A stretch of 9,432 nt of DNA from an uncultured Deferribacteraceae bacterium. Its GTDB lineage: Bacteria; Chrysiogenota; Deferribacteres; Deferribacterales; Mucispirillaceae. The notes under the pieces were generated by a model that was not told the DNA's origin, ran no database searches, and saw only the letters and a list, made by a program, of their open reading frames with translations. A program made the translations under genes and the position numbers. How positions within the stretch are numbered: position 1 is the first letter of the stretch; every line of letters begins with the position of its first letter. The stretch lies in NCBI GenBank assembly GCA_947039055.1, contig CAMQYB010000058.1, forward strand, positions 1-9,432, in the 5' to 3' direction. Below are positions 1 to 7,367 of the stretch, piece after piece.

Positions 1-13
1 AAAAACGTGGTTG

Positions 14-1123
14 TTAGATTAAGTTAATTGTGTTGTTTGATAAACATACTTTACAATCATCGTGATATATTTCATACTCTGTATTGCATATAGAGCAGGC
101 GTAATAATTTTTCTTACCTAAAATCTTTTCCAGTAATTTATCGTTTTTGATAGATACGTAATAGTTTAGAACGATAGCTTTTGCATCATCTCTTTCAATA
201 TAATTGCTTAATATCTCTAACGCTTTATCGTTTTTATTTTGTTTTAGGTACATATTTGCTTTACAAATGTATACGAATGGGTTGTTACTATTTTCAAGAA
301 TTGCGTTATCTATAAATGTTTTTAATTTATCTTCAAACCCGATTTGTATAGCGATTTCTTCAATATTTTTTAGATCAGCAATATCTCTAACAAGGTTATC
401 TTCTAATATAGATATATATTCTTGAGCGATTTTCTTTTCATCTTTAGATTTTAAAGTGATACTAGCTTTAACAAATCTTGCTGCCCGAGATTTCGGATTA
501 TTAGCTAACGCCTCTTTAATAAATTTAGCAATTTTTGATTCATCAGTCGTATGTAGGGCTTGATCTATCAACACTTTTTCAGCAAATCCGATCAGTTTAT
601 TGTCAGATCTTTTCAAGTAGCTATCGTAATAACTCATAGCTTGTTTATAGTTTTTCATCTTTAGATGAGCTATAGCCATAAGTTTTATATTATCAGTTAC
701 AGATAATGCATCAGGATAGTTTGATAGAATAGTGATCGCTTTACTAGGCATATTTGCGTTTAGATAATCTTTTGCAATTTCGTTAGTTATCGCAAGTTTA
801 GATGAGTTATCAAGATCTTTCATGTGTAGAATTAATTCATGGTTTTGAGCAGCTTTTACATTTTCGCCAACAATTCTATATATATTTGCTATAAGTAGAT
901 ATAGTTCAAAAGACGCATTATTATCGACAACTATTTTTTTTGCAACATCTAGTGCATTTTTATAATCATTATCAAAATATTTAGCGAAAGCGAGCATTGA
1001 TGTAGGTTTTAGATCAGCACCTTTTTTGTATGGAGACTTAATCCATAGAAAATAGATAAAAGTGAGTAATAGCAGTAATCCAACTATACCGCTAATCAAT
1101 AGTTCTATTGTAATAGTATTCAT
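14..1123 (-). CDS. lapB: LapB-like membrane-anchored TPR protein with C-terminal rubredoxin-type zinc ribbon
   Basis: The protein has 369 residues. A single hydrophobic segment at residues 7-27 serves as an N-terminal anchor. A long helical region with TPR-like pairs follows; the clearest are near 43-100, 115-135, 145-172 and 283-312. At the C-terminus, C343-x2-C346-x10-C357-x2-C360 forms a rubredoxin-like metal knuckle. Anchor, TPRs and terminal four-Cys ribbon are the hallmark of LapB (YciM). In E. coli LapB works at the inner membrane with FtsH to control LpxC and hence LPS synthesis. The gene lies 15 nt downstream of a LapA-like gene, the same order as the E. coli lapA-lapB pair, which strengthens the call. 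The start ATG is at 1123 with AAAGG 7 nt upstream, and the TAA stop is inside the window, so the gene is complete. LpxC control is inferred from the family; TPR sequence alone would be unspecific. Confidence 0.8.
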   Translation of the reverse strand: MNTITIELLISGIVGLLLLLTFIYFLWIKSPYKKGADLKPTSMLAFAKYFDNDYKNALDVAKKIVVDNNASFELYLLIANIYRIVGENVKAAQNHELILHMKDLDNSSKLAITNEIAKDYLNANMPSKAITILSNYPDALSVTDNIKLMAIAHLKMKNYKQAMSYYDSYLKRSDNKLIGFAEKVLIDQALHTTDESKIAKFIKEALANNPKSRAARFVKASITLKSKDEKKIAQEYISILEDNLVRDIADLKNIEEIAIQIGFEDKLKTFIDNAILENSNNPFVYICKANMYLKQNKNDKALEILSNYIERDDAKAIVLNYYVSIKNDKLLEKILGKKNYYACSICNTEYEIYHDDCKVCLSNNTINLI

Positions 1124-1138
1124 AAATAACCTTTGGCA

Positions 1139-1492
1139 CTACCTTAGTTGATTTTTTACAGATTCATTCTCAGTCATACTATTTCCAAGTGAGCTATCTG
1201 TTGAATTTATTGTAATGTTTCTTAATTTTGTATTTTCTGTATTTAGTTTAGTCATCTCTTTTTTAAGTTTTTTAATCTCTCTGCTAGATTTAAACCTGTA
1301 TGATAACATTGATAATGCACCGATCACAATTCCTAATAGAAGAGTGATAACTGCAAAAAGAAATAGTGGCATAGTGATAACAAGATAATCAAAGAACATA
1401 TCAAGTTCAACTTCTGATTTATTATTTACCGAAAAGATTACAAGGTATGCAATCAGAATAATTTTTAATAATAATGAAATAAATTTCAACAT
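1139..1492 (-). CDS. lapA: LapA-like (DUF1049) two-TM inner-membrane protein
   Basis: This small protein has 117 residues. Two transmembrane helices (about 4-21 and 40-63) are joined by a short polar loop with the N-N-x-x-x-V-E-L type sequence typical of LapA/DUF1049. A charged coiled coil (about 70-95, Lys/Glu/Leu-rich) and a polar tail follow. E. coli LapA has the same plan and acts with LapB in LPS assembly. The start ATG at 1492 overlaps the HIT gene by 7 nt. Its SD GAGGAG (1501-1506) lies inside HIT codons with 8-nt spacing, so translation is probably coupled to the HIT gene. The LapB-like gene follows after 15 nt. The family is short and low in complexity, so the call rests on topology, loop and neighbour together. 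Confidence 0.75.
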   Translation of the reverse strand: MLKFISLLLKIILIAYLVIFSVNNKSEVELDMFFDYLVITMPLFLFAVITLLLGIVIGALSMLSYRFKSSREIKKLKKEMTKLNTENTKLRNITINSTDSSLGNSMTENESVKNQLR

Positions 1493-2001
1493 TTTGAAAT
1501 CTCCTCAATTTTAATTTCCGTTTTAATTTTTTTATAAGTACTGTCAAGGTCTTCTGGTATAACTCTAACTTCGGCGATTGTTGACATAAAATTTGTATCG
1601 CCATTCCATCTAGGAAGAAGATGCAGATGTATGTGTTCAGCAATTCCAGCACCAGCTGCTTTGCCTATATTAAACCCTATATTGAAACCTTCAGGAGACA
1701 TCACTTTTTTTAATATTTGTGTAAAATATTTTAAAAGGTTCATCATCTCACTAGACTCGTCGTTATTTAATAATATGATGTCATCAATGTGTCTATATGG
1801 AATGATCATAATGTGTCCGTTATTGTATGGATATATATTTAATGCAACGAAACAATGTTTTCCTCTATAGAGTAGATGAGTTTCCAGATCATTGCTAGAT
1901 TTAATTTTATCGCAAAAAACGCAACAGCTATCTTTGCCTTTAGAGGTAACATATTTTGCTCGCCAAGTAGCCCATAAACGTTTTACCCCAGATTTTTCCA
2001 T
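1486..2001 (-). CDS. HIT-family nucleotide phosphorylase/hydrolase (AP4A phosphorylase-like)
   Basis: The protein has 171 residues from the chosen start. The N-terminal R-L-W-A-T-W-R-x-x-Y-V is typical of the bacterial HIT subgroup that includes mycobacterial AP4A phosphorylase. A C27-x2-C30 pair and H71 (in PYRHIDD) are candidate zinc ligands. The HIT motif is H123-I-H125-L-H127-L-L; the middle His is the expected nucleophile. The preceding G-x-G-I-A-E and following P-R-W-N-G-D also match this subgroup. Likely substrates are diadenosine polyphosphates or related nucleotides in the cytoplasm; phosphorylase versus hydrolase cannot be decided here. The ATG at 2001 is preferred over an in-frame GTG at 2022 because GGAG lies 10 nt upstream of the ATG, the family N-terminus begins there, and the GTG has no SD. 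The 3' end overlaps the LapA-like gene. Confidence 0.88.
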   Translation of the reverse strand: MEKSGVKRLWATWRAKYVTSKGKDSCCVFCDKIKSSNDLETHLLYRGKHCFVALNIYPYNNGHIMIIPYRHIDDIILLNNDESSEMMNLLKYFTQILKKVMSPEGFNIGFNIGKAAGAGIAEHIHLHLLPRWNGDTNFMSTIAEVRVIPEDLDSTYKKIKTEIKIEEISKC

Positions 2002-2032
2002 ACGTTTAAATCTCCACAACACTGTATTAATA

Positions 2033-2061
2033 ACTATAACAGATTAAAAAGATTGATACAA
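2033..2061 (-). promoter_or_regulatory. Possible internal promoter before the HIT-lapA-lapB genes
   Basis: On the minus strand, TTGTAT (2061-2056) and TATAGT (2038-2033) are separated by 17 nt, about 30 nt before the HIT start. This is a partial sigma70-type match in the longest gap of the gene cluster (72 nt). AT-rich sequence gives such matches by chance, so this is a candidate only. No terminator hairpin separates the flippase from the HIT gene. Confidence 0.3.
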
Positions 2062-2073
2062 GAAAAATAAACC

Positions 2074-3423
2074 CTACTTTTTTCTTAGCAAATATCTGAT
2101 AGGTAGAAACATAGCACCTAATTTTAAGGATAGTAGTTCTCTATCTTTTTTAGTAAATAGATCTATAATATATGCTATGAAAAAGTATGATAGAGTTGTA
2201 GATATTGCAGCACCTTTAATTCCGTATCTTGGTATTAAATACATATTTAAGCTGATATTGAGTATAAGTCCAACAACTGGTCTTACTATTATTCCGAATG
2301 TATTATTTTCTATTATCATTTTTTTGATAGTTATTTGCAGTACAGATACAAAGAGTATCACCCAAATTATTATAGCAAGAGATGATGATGCTCCTATAAA
2401 CGCTTCTCCAAAGAGAATAGATACTATAGGTGTAGATAGTAAAGCTGTAACGGTTCCTAAACATAAAGAGAACCATATAAGTAATGATGCCAGCTGTGTT
2501 AGACGTCGATTGTATTTATTGTGATCAACCGCTTTACTATCAACCAATGATGGCATAAAAGAGGTAGATATGAACATAGGTACAAACATCCACGTTTCCA
2601 TTAATCTAACTGCAACAGAGTATATACCTAGATCTTCATTGCTTAGATAATACTCGATCATAAGCACATCTATTTTAACAAACACGGTGTATACAACCAT
2701 AGTTATTGATAGAGGGATAGCTTTTTTAAGTAAACATACAACTTCTTCTTTATTAATTATCCATTTATCAAATGAGTAGCCGTTTCTATTAAAAAGTATA
2801 ATTGTAACTATAGATATGATTAGTAGTTCGAAGAAATATGCTAAAGCAAAATATATTAAATCAGCGTTTAGAAATATTAATGTTAGCCTTATAACTGCAG
2901 TTATAGTTGCACCGATTAAGTATGCCATTGTTTTAAGTTTATTATTAACATCAGACATGAAGCATATTTGAATTGCGATTATAGGTTGAAGCAGTACAGA
3001 TGCAGATATGATAATTATTATAGGGAGCATTTTGTCAGTTGATGTTGTTAGGTATACATATATCGATGCAGATAAGAACAGTATAACGCTAGCTACTGTG
3101 CGAAGGAAGAAAACAGATCCTAGAATTTTTGGAGCATTATCACGATCATCAACAATACTTTTCATGATAAATTCATCTAAACCTAAAGTGCTTATGGCGA
3201 AAATTATAGCGTAGATGGCTATCCCATAAGTTAGAATACCAACATTTTCAGGTCCTAGATGCCTAGTTACTACTATCCCTATAACAAGAGCTAATATAAT
3301 ATTGTAAACTTTTTCAGAAATAAGCCAAAATGAATTAATGCTATATTTTTTTAAGCCAACATCTGTCACACCTATTGTGTGTGCGATCTTTGATATGAGT
3401 TTGTATTTAAATTTAGATATCAC
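2074..3423 (-). CDS. Polysaccharide flippase-like multi-pass membrane protein (Wzx/MOP superfamily)
   Basis: The protein has 449 residues, mostly hydrophobic, and I estimate 12-14 transmembrane helices. After a basic cytoplasmic start, the segment around residues 28-60 (N-S-F-W-L-I-S-E-K ... V-V-T-R-H-L-G-P-E-N-V-G) is the signature entry of Wzx-type oligosaccharide flippases in the MOP superfamily. These move lipid-linked glycan units, such as O-antigen or capsule repeats, across the inner membrane. The C-terminal half has the usual L-N-I-x-L-N-x-Y-L-I-P-R-Y-G-I-K-G-A-A motif. The start is a GTG at 3423 with only a weak AAAGA-like SD; no in-frame ATG occurs until about residue 87. The gene is in the same frame as the upstream transketolase, 30 nt after its TGA. 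No glycosyltransferases are nearby, so its substrate is unknown. Confidence 0.85.
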   Translation of the reverse strand: MISKFKYKLISKIAHTIGVTDVGLKKYSINSFWLISEKVYNIILALVIGIVVTRHLGPENVGILTYGIAIYAIIFAISTLGLDEFIMKSIVDDRDNAPKILGSVFFLRTVASVILFLSASIYVYLTTSTDKMLPIIIIISASVLLQPIIAIQICFMSDVNNKLKTMAYLIGATITAVIRLTLIFLNADLIYFALAYFFELLIISIVTIILFNRNGYSFDKWIINKEEVVCLLKKAIPLSITMVVYTVFVKIDVLMIEYYLSNEDLGIYSVAVRLMETWMFVPMFISTSFMPSLVDSKAVDHNKYNRRLTQLASLLIWFSLCLGTVTALLSTPIVSILFGEAFIGASSSLAIIIWVILFVSVLQITIKKMIIENNTFGIIVRPVVGLILNISLNMYLIPRYGIKGAAISTTLSYFFIAYIIDLFTKKDRELLSLKLGAMFLPIRYLLRKK

Positions 3424-3453
3424 TATTGTATTATCTTTATAACTATTTTTGGA

Positions 3454-5385
3454 TCAAGTTTTTTGATCTAAGTTCATAGATCTAATTTTCTTAGCGATAG
3501 ATATAGGATCAAGTTCCATAGCAACAAGAATTTCATCAGCTGCTCCAGACATAGGAAATCTATTTAATCCAAAATCAAGAAGTTTACATCTATATCCACC
3601 TTTAGCAACAATGTTTGCCATAGTAGAAAATAAACCTGAATCAGATATATGATCTTCATATATAAAACCAACCCCTCTCATAAGATATGATTGCAATCTT
3701 TTATCATCAATATGTAGAGGCGATGATATATTAATAACAGCTGTTGATAGTTTTGCTTCAGTTTTAAGTATTTCATGTACCTGTAAAGCTTTTTCAACAA
3801 ATGCACCGTATGTGAATATCGGATAATTTCCTTCTCTTATGATATCAATTTTTCCGTATTCGTATTTATAATCTTTATTAAAGAATACCTCTCCATTACT
3901 ATCTGTAATAGGGTTTAGTTTACTTCTTCCCATTGCCACGTGTATGTTTCCATACTCTGATAATGCGAACCTAACGGCACGATCTGTTTGATTAGGATCA
4001 GCAGGGGTAATAACTTTAAATCCAAAAATATTTCTCATCAAAGCAAGATAATCTATACATTGATGAGTTTTACCATCTTCACCAACATCAGTCCCAACAT
4101 GAGTTGTAACAAGTTTGAGATTGCTTTCATTTATTCCGTTTAATCTTTGTTGGTTATATACTTCATCAACACCGAACATTCCAAAATCAGCGAATACAGA
4201 TATGAGATTATTAGCCGATGCACTACCAGCCATCACAGATGCATTATGTTCCGCAATTCCAGCCTGATAGAAGATATCTGGATATTTATTAGCAATTTGA
4301 TCTGTTTTAACAGAACCTGAAAGATCACAATCAAACACAACAATAGGAGTGTTTTTGCTATCATTAATATTGCTTTCAACAACAGAAAGCAGAGCGTTAC
4401 CGAAAGCTGATCTATTGTCTGCTGATTTATTTTTATCGTACTCTATTATATTTCCAGTGTTTATTTTAACATTATATTTAGGCATGATATGTTCACTGAT
4501 ACTTACTTTCTCTCTCAATTCTTTATAGTAATCAAGCTTATCTTTACAGCCAAGAATTGATAAAGCTTCTTTATATTCATCTATTGATAGAGTTGAACCA
4601 TGATATTTCTCTTTATTTTCAATAAAAGGTATACCTTTACCCATGATAGTTTTAGCGATAATCACAGTTGGTTTATCGTTTGCTTTACTTTTCAACATTG
4701 CACTAAATATATCGTTAAAATCGTGTCCGTCGATATATAGAACTTCAAACCCGTCAGCTTCAAACGATTTTGCAATATCTAGTGATGGCATAACCGAATG
4801 AATATCTCCTGATATTTGTAGTTCGTTAAAGTCGATAAAAGTAGTTATGTTTGTAAGGTTATATTTAGATATAAATCTTCTAGCTTCAGCAATTTGTCCT
4901 TTCTGCTGTTCGCCGTCACCCATTATAAGGTATACATCAGAGTCGGTTTTATTTACGTTATCAGATATCGCAAATCCAGCGGCTACAGATAAACCTTGTC
5001 CAAGGTTTCCAGTAGTCCATTCAACTCCGTCAACTGAACGTTCGATATGTCCTTCGTATAAAGATCCTGCTTTACGAAAACCAGATATCACGTTATCTAT
5101 ATTTAATATATCTTTGTAAGCAAGTGCAGAGTATACTGCGGGCGATATATGTCCGTGCGATACAACAATTTTATCACGTTTAATATCTGTTAGATTATCT
5201 TTAGATATATTTGCAACAGAGTATATCGCCATTAACATGTCTATTGATGATAATGATCCACCAGGATGTCCTGACTCTGCCAACGTTGTCATAGTTATAA
5301 TATTTGCTCTAGCGATTTTTGCTTGTTCAGCAAGTTCTGTAATATTGATTGATGCTACTTTTTCAGTAAAGTTTTTTAAGTTCAT
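3454..5385 (-). CDS. tkt: Transketolase, thiamine-diphosphate dependent
   Basis: Transketolase moves two-carbon units between sugar phosphates in the non-oxidative pentose phosphate pathway. This copy has 643 residues. Visible landmarks are G39-H-P-G-G, S76-H-G-H, T-T-G-N-L-G-Q-G (124-131), the ThDP/Mg motif G156-D-G with N187 ending it, M-G-K-G-I-P-F (248-254), the catalytic glutamate in G377-I-A-E-H (E379 here), and G438-K-T-H-Q. The N-terminal ThDP part (1-280), a linker (280-325) and the pyrimidine-binding and C-terminal parts are fused in one chain. Wording such as S-L-Y-E-G-H-x-E-R plus D-G-V-E-W looks closer to the short, often split transketolases than to E. coli TktA. The start ATG at 5385 has AGGA 9 nt upstream; an open frame runs 23 codons further up but would begin inside the promoter. 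It is the first gene of the minus-strand cluster. Confidence 0.93.
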   Translation of the reverse strand: MNLKNFTEKVASINITELAEQAKIARANIITMTTLAESGHPGGSLSSIDMLMAIYSVANISKDNLTDIKRDKIVVSHGHISPAVYSALAYKDILNIDNVISGFRKAGSLYEGHIERSVDGVEWTTGNLGQGLSVAAGFAISDNVNKTDSDVYLIMGDGEQQKGQIAEARRFISKYNLTNITTFIDFNELQISGDIHSVMPSLDIAKSFEADGFEVLYIDGHDFNDIFSAMLKSKANDKPTVIIAKTIMGKGIPFIENKEKYHGSTLSIDEYKEALSILGCKDKLDYYKELREKVSISEHIMPKYNVKINTGNIIEYDKNKSADNRSAFGNALLSVVESNINDSKNTPIVVFDCDLSGSVKTDQIANKYPDIFYQAGIAEHNASVMAGSASANNLISVFADFGMFGVDEVYNQQRLNGINESNLKLVTTHVGTDVGEDGKTHQCIDYLALMRNIFGFKVITPADPNQTDRAVRFALSEYGNIHVAMGRSKLNPITDSNGEVFFNKDYKYEYGKIDIIREGNYPIFTYGAFVEKALQVHEILKTEAKLSTAVINISSPLHIDDKRLQSYLMRGVGFIYEDHISDSGLFSTMANIVAKGGYRCKLLDFGLNRFPMSGAADEILVAMELDPISIAKKIRSMNLDQKT

Positions 5386-5425
5386 AGGTATATTTCCTAA
5401 GTATAATATAGTGTGCTTTAAAAAA

Positions 5426-5454
5426 AGGATAAATTTATATTGTCTCAATGTCAA
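5426..5454 (-). promoter_or_regulatory. Promoter for transketolase and the downstream minus-strand genes
   Basis: A perfect TTGACA (-35, 5454-5449) is followed after 17 nt by TATCCT (-10, 5431-5426) on the minus strand. This predicts a transcript start near 5419 and a leader of about 34 nt containing the transketolase SD. The -35 is consensus and the spacing ideal, but the -10 is only a partial match. Confidence 0.55.
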
Positions 5455-5530
5455 GCGATTATACTTATAACAGTTAAATAGTCTATATATACATTGTAAA
5501 ACAGATAAATTATTCTACTTATTTATATTT

Positions 5531-5559
5531 ATATTTATCTAGTTAGATTAGATAAATAT
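5531..5559. repeat. Inverted repeat, 11-bp perfect arms, upstream of receptor 1 promoter
   Basis: ATATTTATCTA (5531-5541) and TAGATAAATAT (5549-5559) are exact reverse complements around a 7-nt spacer, with three more pairs beyond a single mismatch. No T-run follows on either strand, so a terminator is unlikely. The repeat ends 9 bp before the putative -35 of receptor 1, where an operator would fit. AT-rich sequence makes such repeats less surprising, and the role is unknown. Confidence 0.5.
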
Positions 5560-5568
5560 TAATTTTCA

Positions 5569-5597
5569 TTTACTAAATCATTATAATTTACTATTAT
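5569..5597 (+). promoter_or_regulatory. Promoter of chemoreceptor 1
   Basis: TTTACT (5569-5574) and TATTAT (5592-5597) are 17 nt apart. The same block, TTTACTAAAT followed by ATTAT-x-GTAT and TGCATGA, recurs in front of the second receptor. This supports a functional promoter rather than a chance AT-rich match. The predicted leader is about 95 nt. Confidence 0.55.
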
Positions 5598-5622
5598 TGT
5601 ATTAATGAACATATTTTTGCAT

Positions 5623-5652
5623 GATCTGAATAATCTAAGTTTAGTTCAGATC
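5623..5652 (+). promoter_or_regulatory. Bulged leader hairpin upstream of chemoreceptor 1
   Basis: GATCTGAA (5623-5630) pairs exactly with TTCAGATC (5645-5652). Inside it CTAA (5635-5638) pairs with TTAG (5641-5644), leaving a 4-nt one-sided bulge TAAT and a GT loop. It lies in the predicted 5' leader, 46 nt before the start codon, and no T-run follows. It could be an RNA control element, an mRNA stabiliser or a protein-binding palindrome. The second receptor lacks it at the equivalent position. Confidence 0.45.
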
Positions 5653-5698
5653 TATAGATTAAGCATTAATAGTGTTTTGTAAATAAGGAGTTATTTTT

Positions 5699-7192
5699 AT
5701 GGTTGTATCTCTAAAAACGCAGATATTAGTATCCTTAATAGCGTTTCTATTTTTATTATTTATTATTATTGTACCTATGCCTCTAGTGGTTAAGATATGT
5801 TTCTCGATACTTGCAGTTATCGTAAATTTTTTATTTATAAAAAATAAATTTTCAAAACAACAATTTGTTACAAAAAAAATAAATTCATTGTTGGGTGAAG
5901 AAAATCTCACATTAGTTCCAATATCTACTAAGAGTAATCAAAGTACAGATGATGATAAAAATATAGTACTGTTTAATGAGTTAATAGCTATGTTTTCACA
6001 AGAGCTTTACCGTACATTAAAACAATTAGCTTTAATAGAGCAGGGTACGTATTTCTTTAAGCGTCTATTAAATGATGTTGAGGATGCGGCTGCAAAGAAT
6101 AATGATTCTTGTCAATATATTGCACACGCAGAGAAAGAGATGGAACTTGCTATCAATTCAATAGTTAGTGCAACGTTAGTAATAAATGATAAAGCGAAAA
6201 TAACATTAGATAGAACTGCTGATGGAGTTGGTTTAATAACAGCTACTAAAGGTTTTTCTGATAATATAAGTAATGATATATCTAAGCTTAACAAAGAGAT
6301 ATCAATGCTTACAGAGAATGCACAGCAGGTTGCAATGATGACGTCAACGATCGGAGAGATATCAGATCAGACTAATCTATTAGCATTAAATGCAGCGATA
6401 GAAGCAGCTCGTGCAGGAGAGGCTGGACGTGGATTTGCGATAGTTGCAGATGAAGTTAGAAAGTTAGCTGAAAAAACATTACACTCAACAAAACAGATTG
6501 AAGATGCTGTTAATGCTATTTTAAAGAATATAAAAAGTGTATCAACTCTTACAGGAAATGTAACAACAACTGTTGATAATCAACAGGTATCTCTTGGAAG
6601 TTCAGCTGAATCATTTGTAGGTGTTCAAGATGCAATGTTAGATTTGAATGAGTCAATACATGGTATAGTTGTTGCAACTGAGGAACAATCAAGTGTATCA
6701 CAACAGATAGTAGAAAGTGTTGATCTGATGAGTGAAGAGGCAGTAAATGCTATGCAAAAATCAGTTGATTTGAGTAACATGTTTTCTAATGTTGCAGGAT
6801 CGATAAGTATTTTAGGTACTAAATATTCTAAGTACGATTATAATTTATCATCAATTAATTTTATACGAGCTAAGTTAGCGCATCTAAGCTTTTTAGATAA
6901 AGTTATAGTTAATTATAAAAACAATAATTCAATAGAGTTGTTAGATCACTTAAACTGTGATTTCGGTAAATTTTATTACTCTGAGGGTATGGCACTTTAC
7001 GGTAAAGATCCAGACTTTCTTGCAATAGAGGTGTATCATATAAAAGTTCATGAATTAGGGATTAGACTGATGCATTTAGTAGCTAGTGGTGAAAAAGCAG
7101 ACTGTGGTGCTATACTTAATGAGCTTCAAGATGTAATTGGTAGGTTAGTTGGAAATCTTAATATCTTAATAGATAAATATGAGAAAAAATAA
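5699..7192 (+). CDS. Chemoreceptor 1: membrane-hairpin MCP with C-terminal CZB zinc domain
   Basis: The protein has 497 residues. Two transmembrane helices (about 7-25 and 28-48) meet at V-P-M-P, leaving almost no periplasmic loop. A cytoplasmic helical segment (about 55-145) that I do not recognise follows, and no HAMP domain is visible. The MCP signalling hairpin spans about 145-365, with the canonical tip at 220-258 (E-I-S-D-Q-T-N-L-L-A-L-N-A-A-I-E-A-A-R-A-G-E) that contacts CheA/CheW. A-T-E-E-Q-S-S near 326-332 resembles a methylation site. The C-terminal CZB domain (about 388-455) has ligands H395, C420, H447 and H451. The C-to-H spacing of 27 and H-x3-H match the DgcZ zinc site. No CheR-docking pentapeptide ends the protein. 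CZB domains sense zinc or, in TlpD-like receptors, oxidants such as HOCl, so a cytoplasmic metal/redox cue is inferred. AAGGAG lies 8 nt before the ATG. Confidence 0.93.
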   Translation: MVVSLKTQILVSLIAFLFLLFIIIVPMPLVVKICFSILAVIVNFLFIKNKFSKQQFVTKKINSLLGEENLTLVPISTKSNQSTDDDKNIVLFNELIAMFSQELYRTLKQLALIEQGTYFFKRLLNDVEDAAAKNNDSCQYIAHAEKEMELAINSIVSATLVINDKAKITLDRTADGVGLITATKGFSDNISNDISKLNKEISMLTENAQQVAMMTSTIGEISDQTNLLALNAAIEAARAGEAGRGFAIVADEVRKLAEKTLHSTKQIEDAVNAILKNIKSVSTLTGNVTTTVDNQQVSLGSSAESFVGVQDAMLDLNESIHGIVVATEEQSSVSQQIVESVDLMSEEAVNAMQKSVDLSNMFSNVAGSISILGTKYSKYDYNLSSINFIRAKLAHLSFLDKVIVNYKNNNSIELLDHLNCDFGKFYYSEGMALYGKDPDFLAIEVYHIKVHELGIRLMHLVASGEKADCGAILNELQDVIGRLVGNLNILIDKYEKK

Positions 7193-7236
7193 ATTATTTT
7201 AACTGTTTTGTTTTAAAAAATTATAATAAGTTCGTT

Positions 7237-7287
7237 AATTAAGCTATAAGATATTTTATTGAAAATAATTTATAGCTTAATTTTTTT
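7237..7287 (+). terminator. Intrinsic terminator of chemoreceptor 1
   Basis: A 13-bp perfect stem (AATTAAGCTATAA at 7237-7249 with its complement at 7270-7282) continues inward through a second 6-bp stem (TATTTT/AAAATA) around ATTG. It runs into seven Ts (7281-7287). It starts 44 nt after the stop codon. The stem is unusually AT-rich, as expected for this genome. A sister copy follows receptor 2. Confidence 0.85.
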
Positions 7288-7334
7288 ATAATAATATGGA
7301 GATGTACTTTTAAGTAAGTATCGATAAATTTAGA

Positions 7335-7352
7335 ACATATTATATAATATGT
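7335..7352. repeat. Perfect 18-bp palindrome upstream of chemoreceptor 2
   Basis: ACATATTATATAATATGT is fully self-complementary with no spacer. It lies about 75 bp before the candidate -35 of receptor 2, and no match is seen before receptor 1. A dimeric regulator site is possible; chance is a real alternative in A/T-only sequence, although the C and G ends also match. Confidence 0.5.
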
Positions 7353-7367
7353 ATTATGGTTTGTTAA

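Larger units (their letters stand above)
5386..5698. other. Divergent intergenic region between transketolase and the first chemoreceptor
   Basis: About 313 bp without a gene. It contains the transketolase promoter on the minus strand, a long inverted repeat at 5531-5559, the first receptor's promoter at 5569-5597, a bulged leader hairpin at 5623-5652 and the AAGGAG ribosome-binding site at 5685-5690. The rest is very AT-rich and I see no further gene. Confidence 0.8.

Noticed and set aside
2002..2022. Seven-codon extension of the HIT protein from a GTG at 2022
   Set aside because: No SD precedes the GTG, while GGAG is well placed for the ATG at 2001 and the family-like N-terminus starts there.
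5386..5454. N-terminal extension of transketolase by 23 codons
   Set aside because: It would overlap the TTGACA promoter and lacks an SD. The internal ATG at 5385 has a good SD and begins near the family's usual N-terminus.
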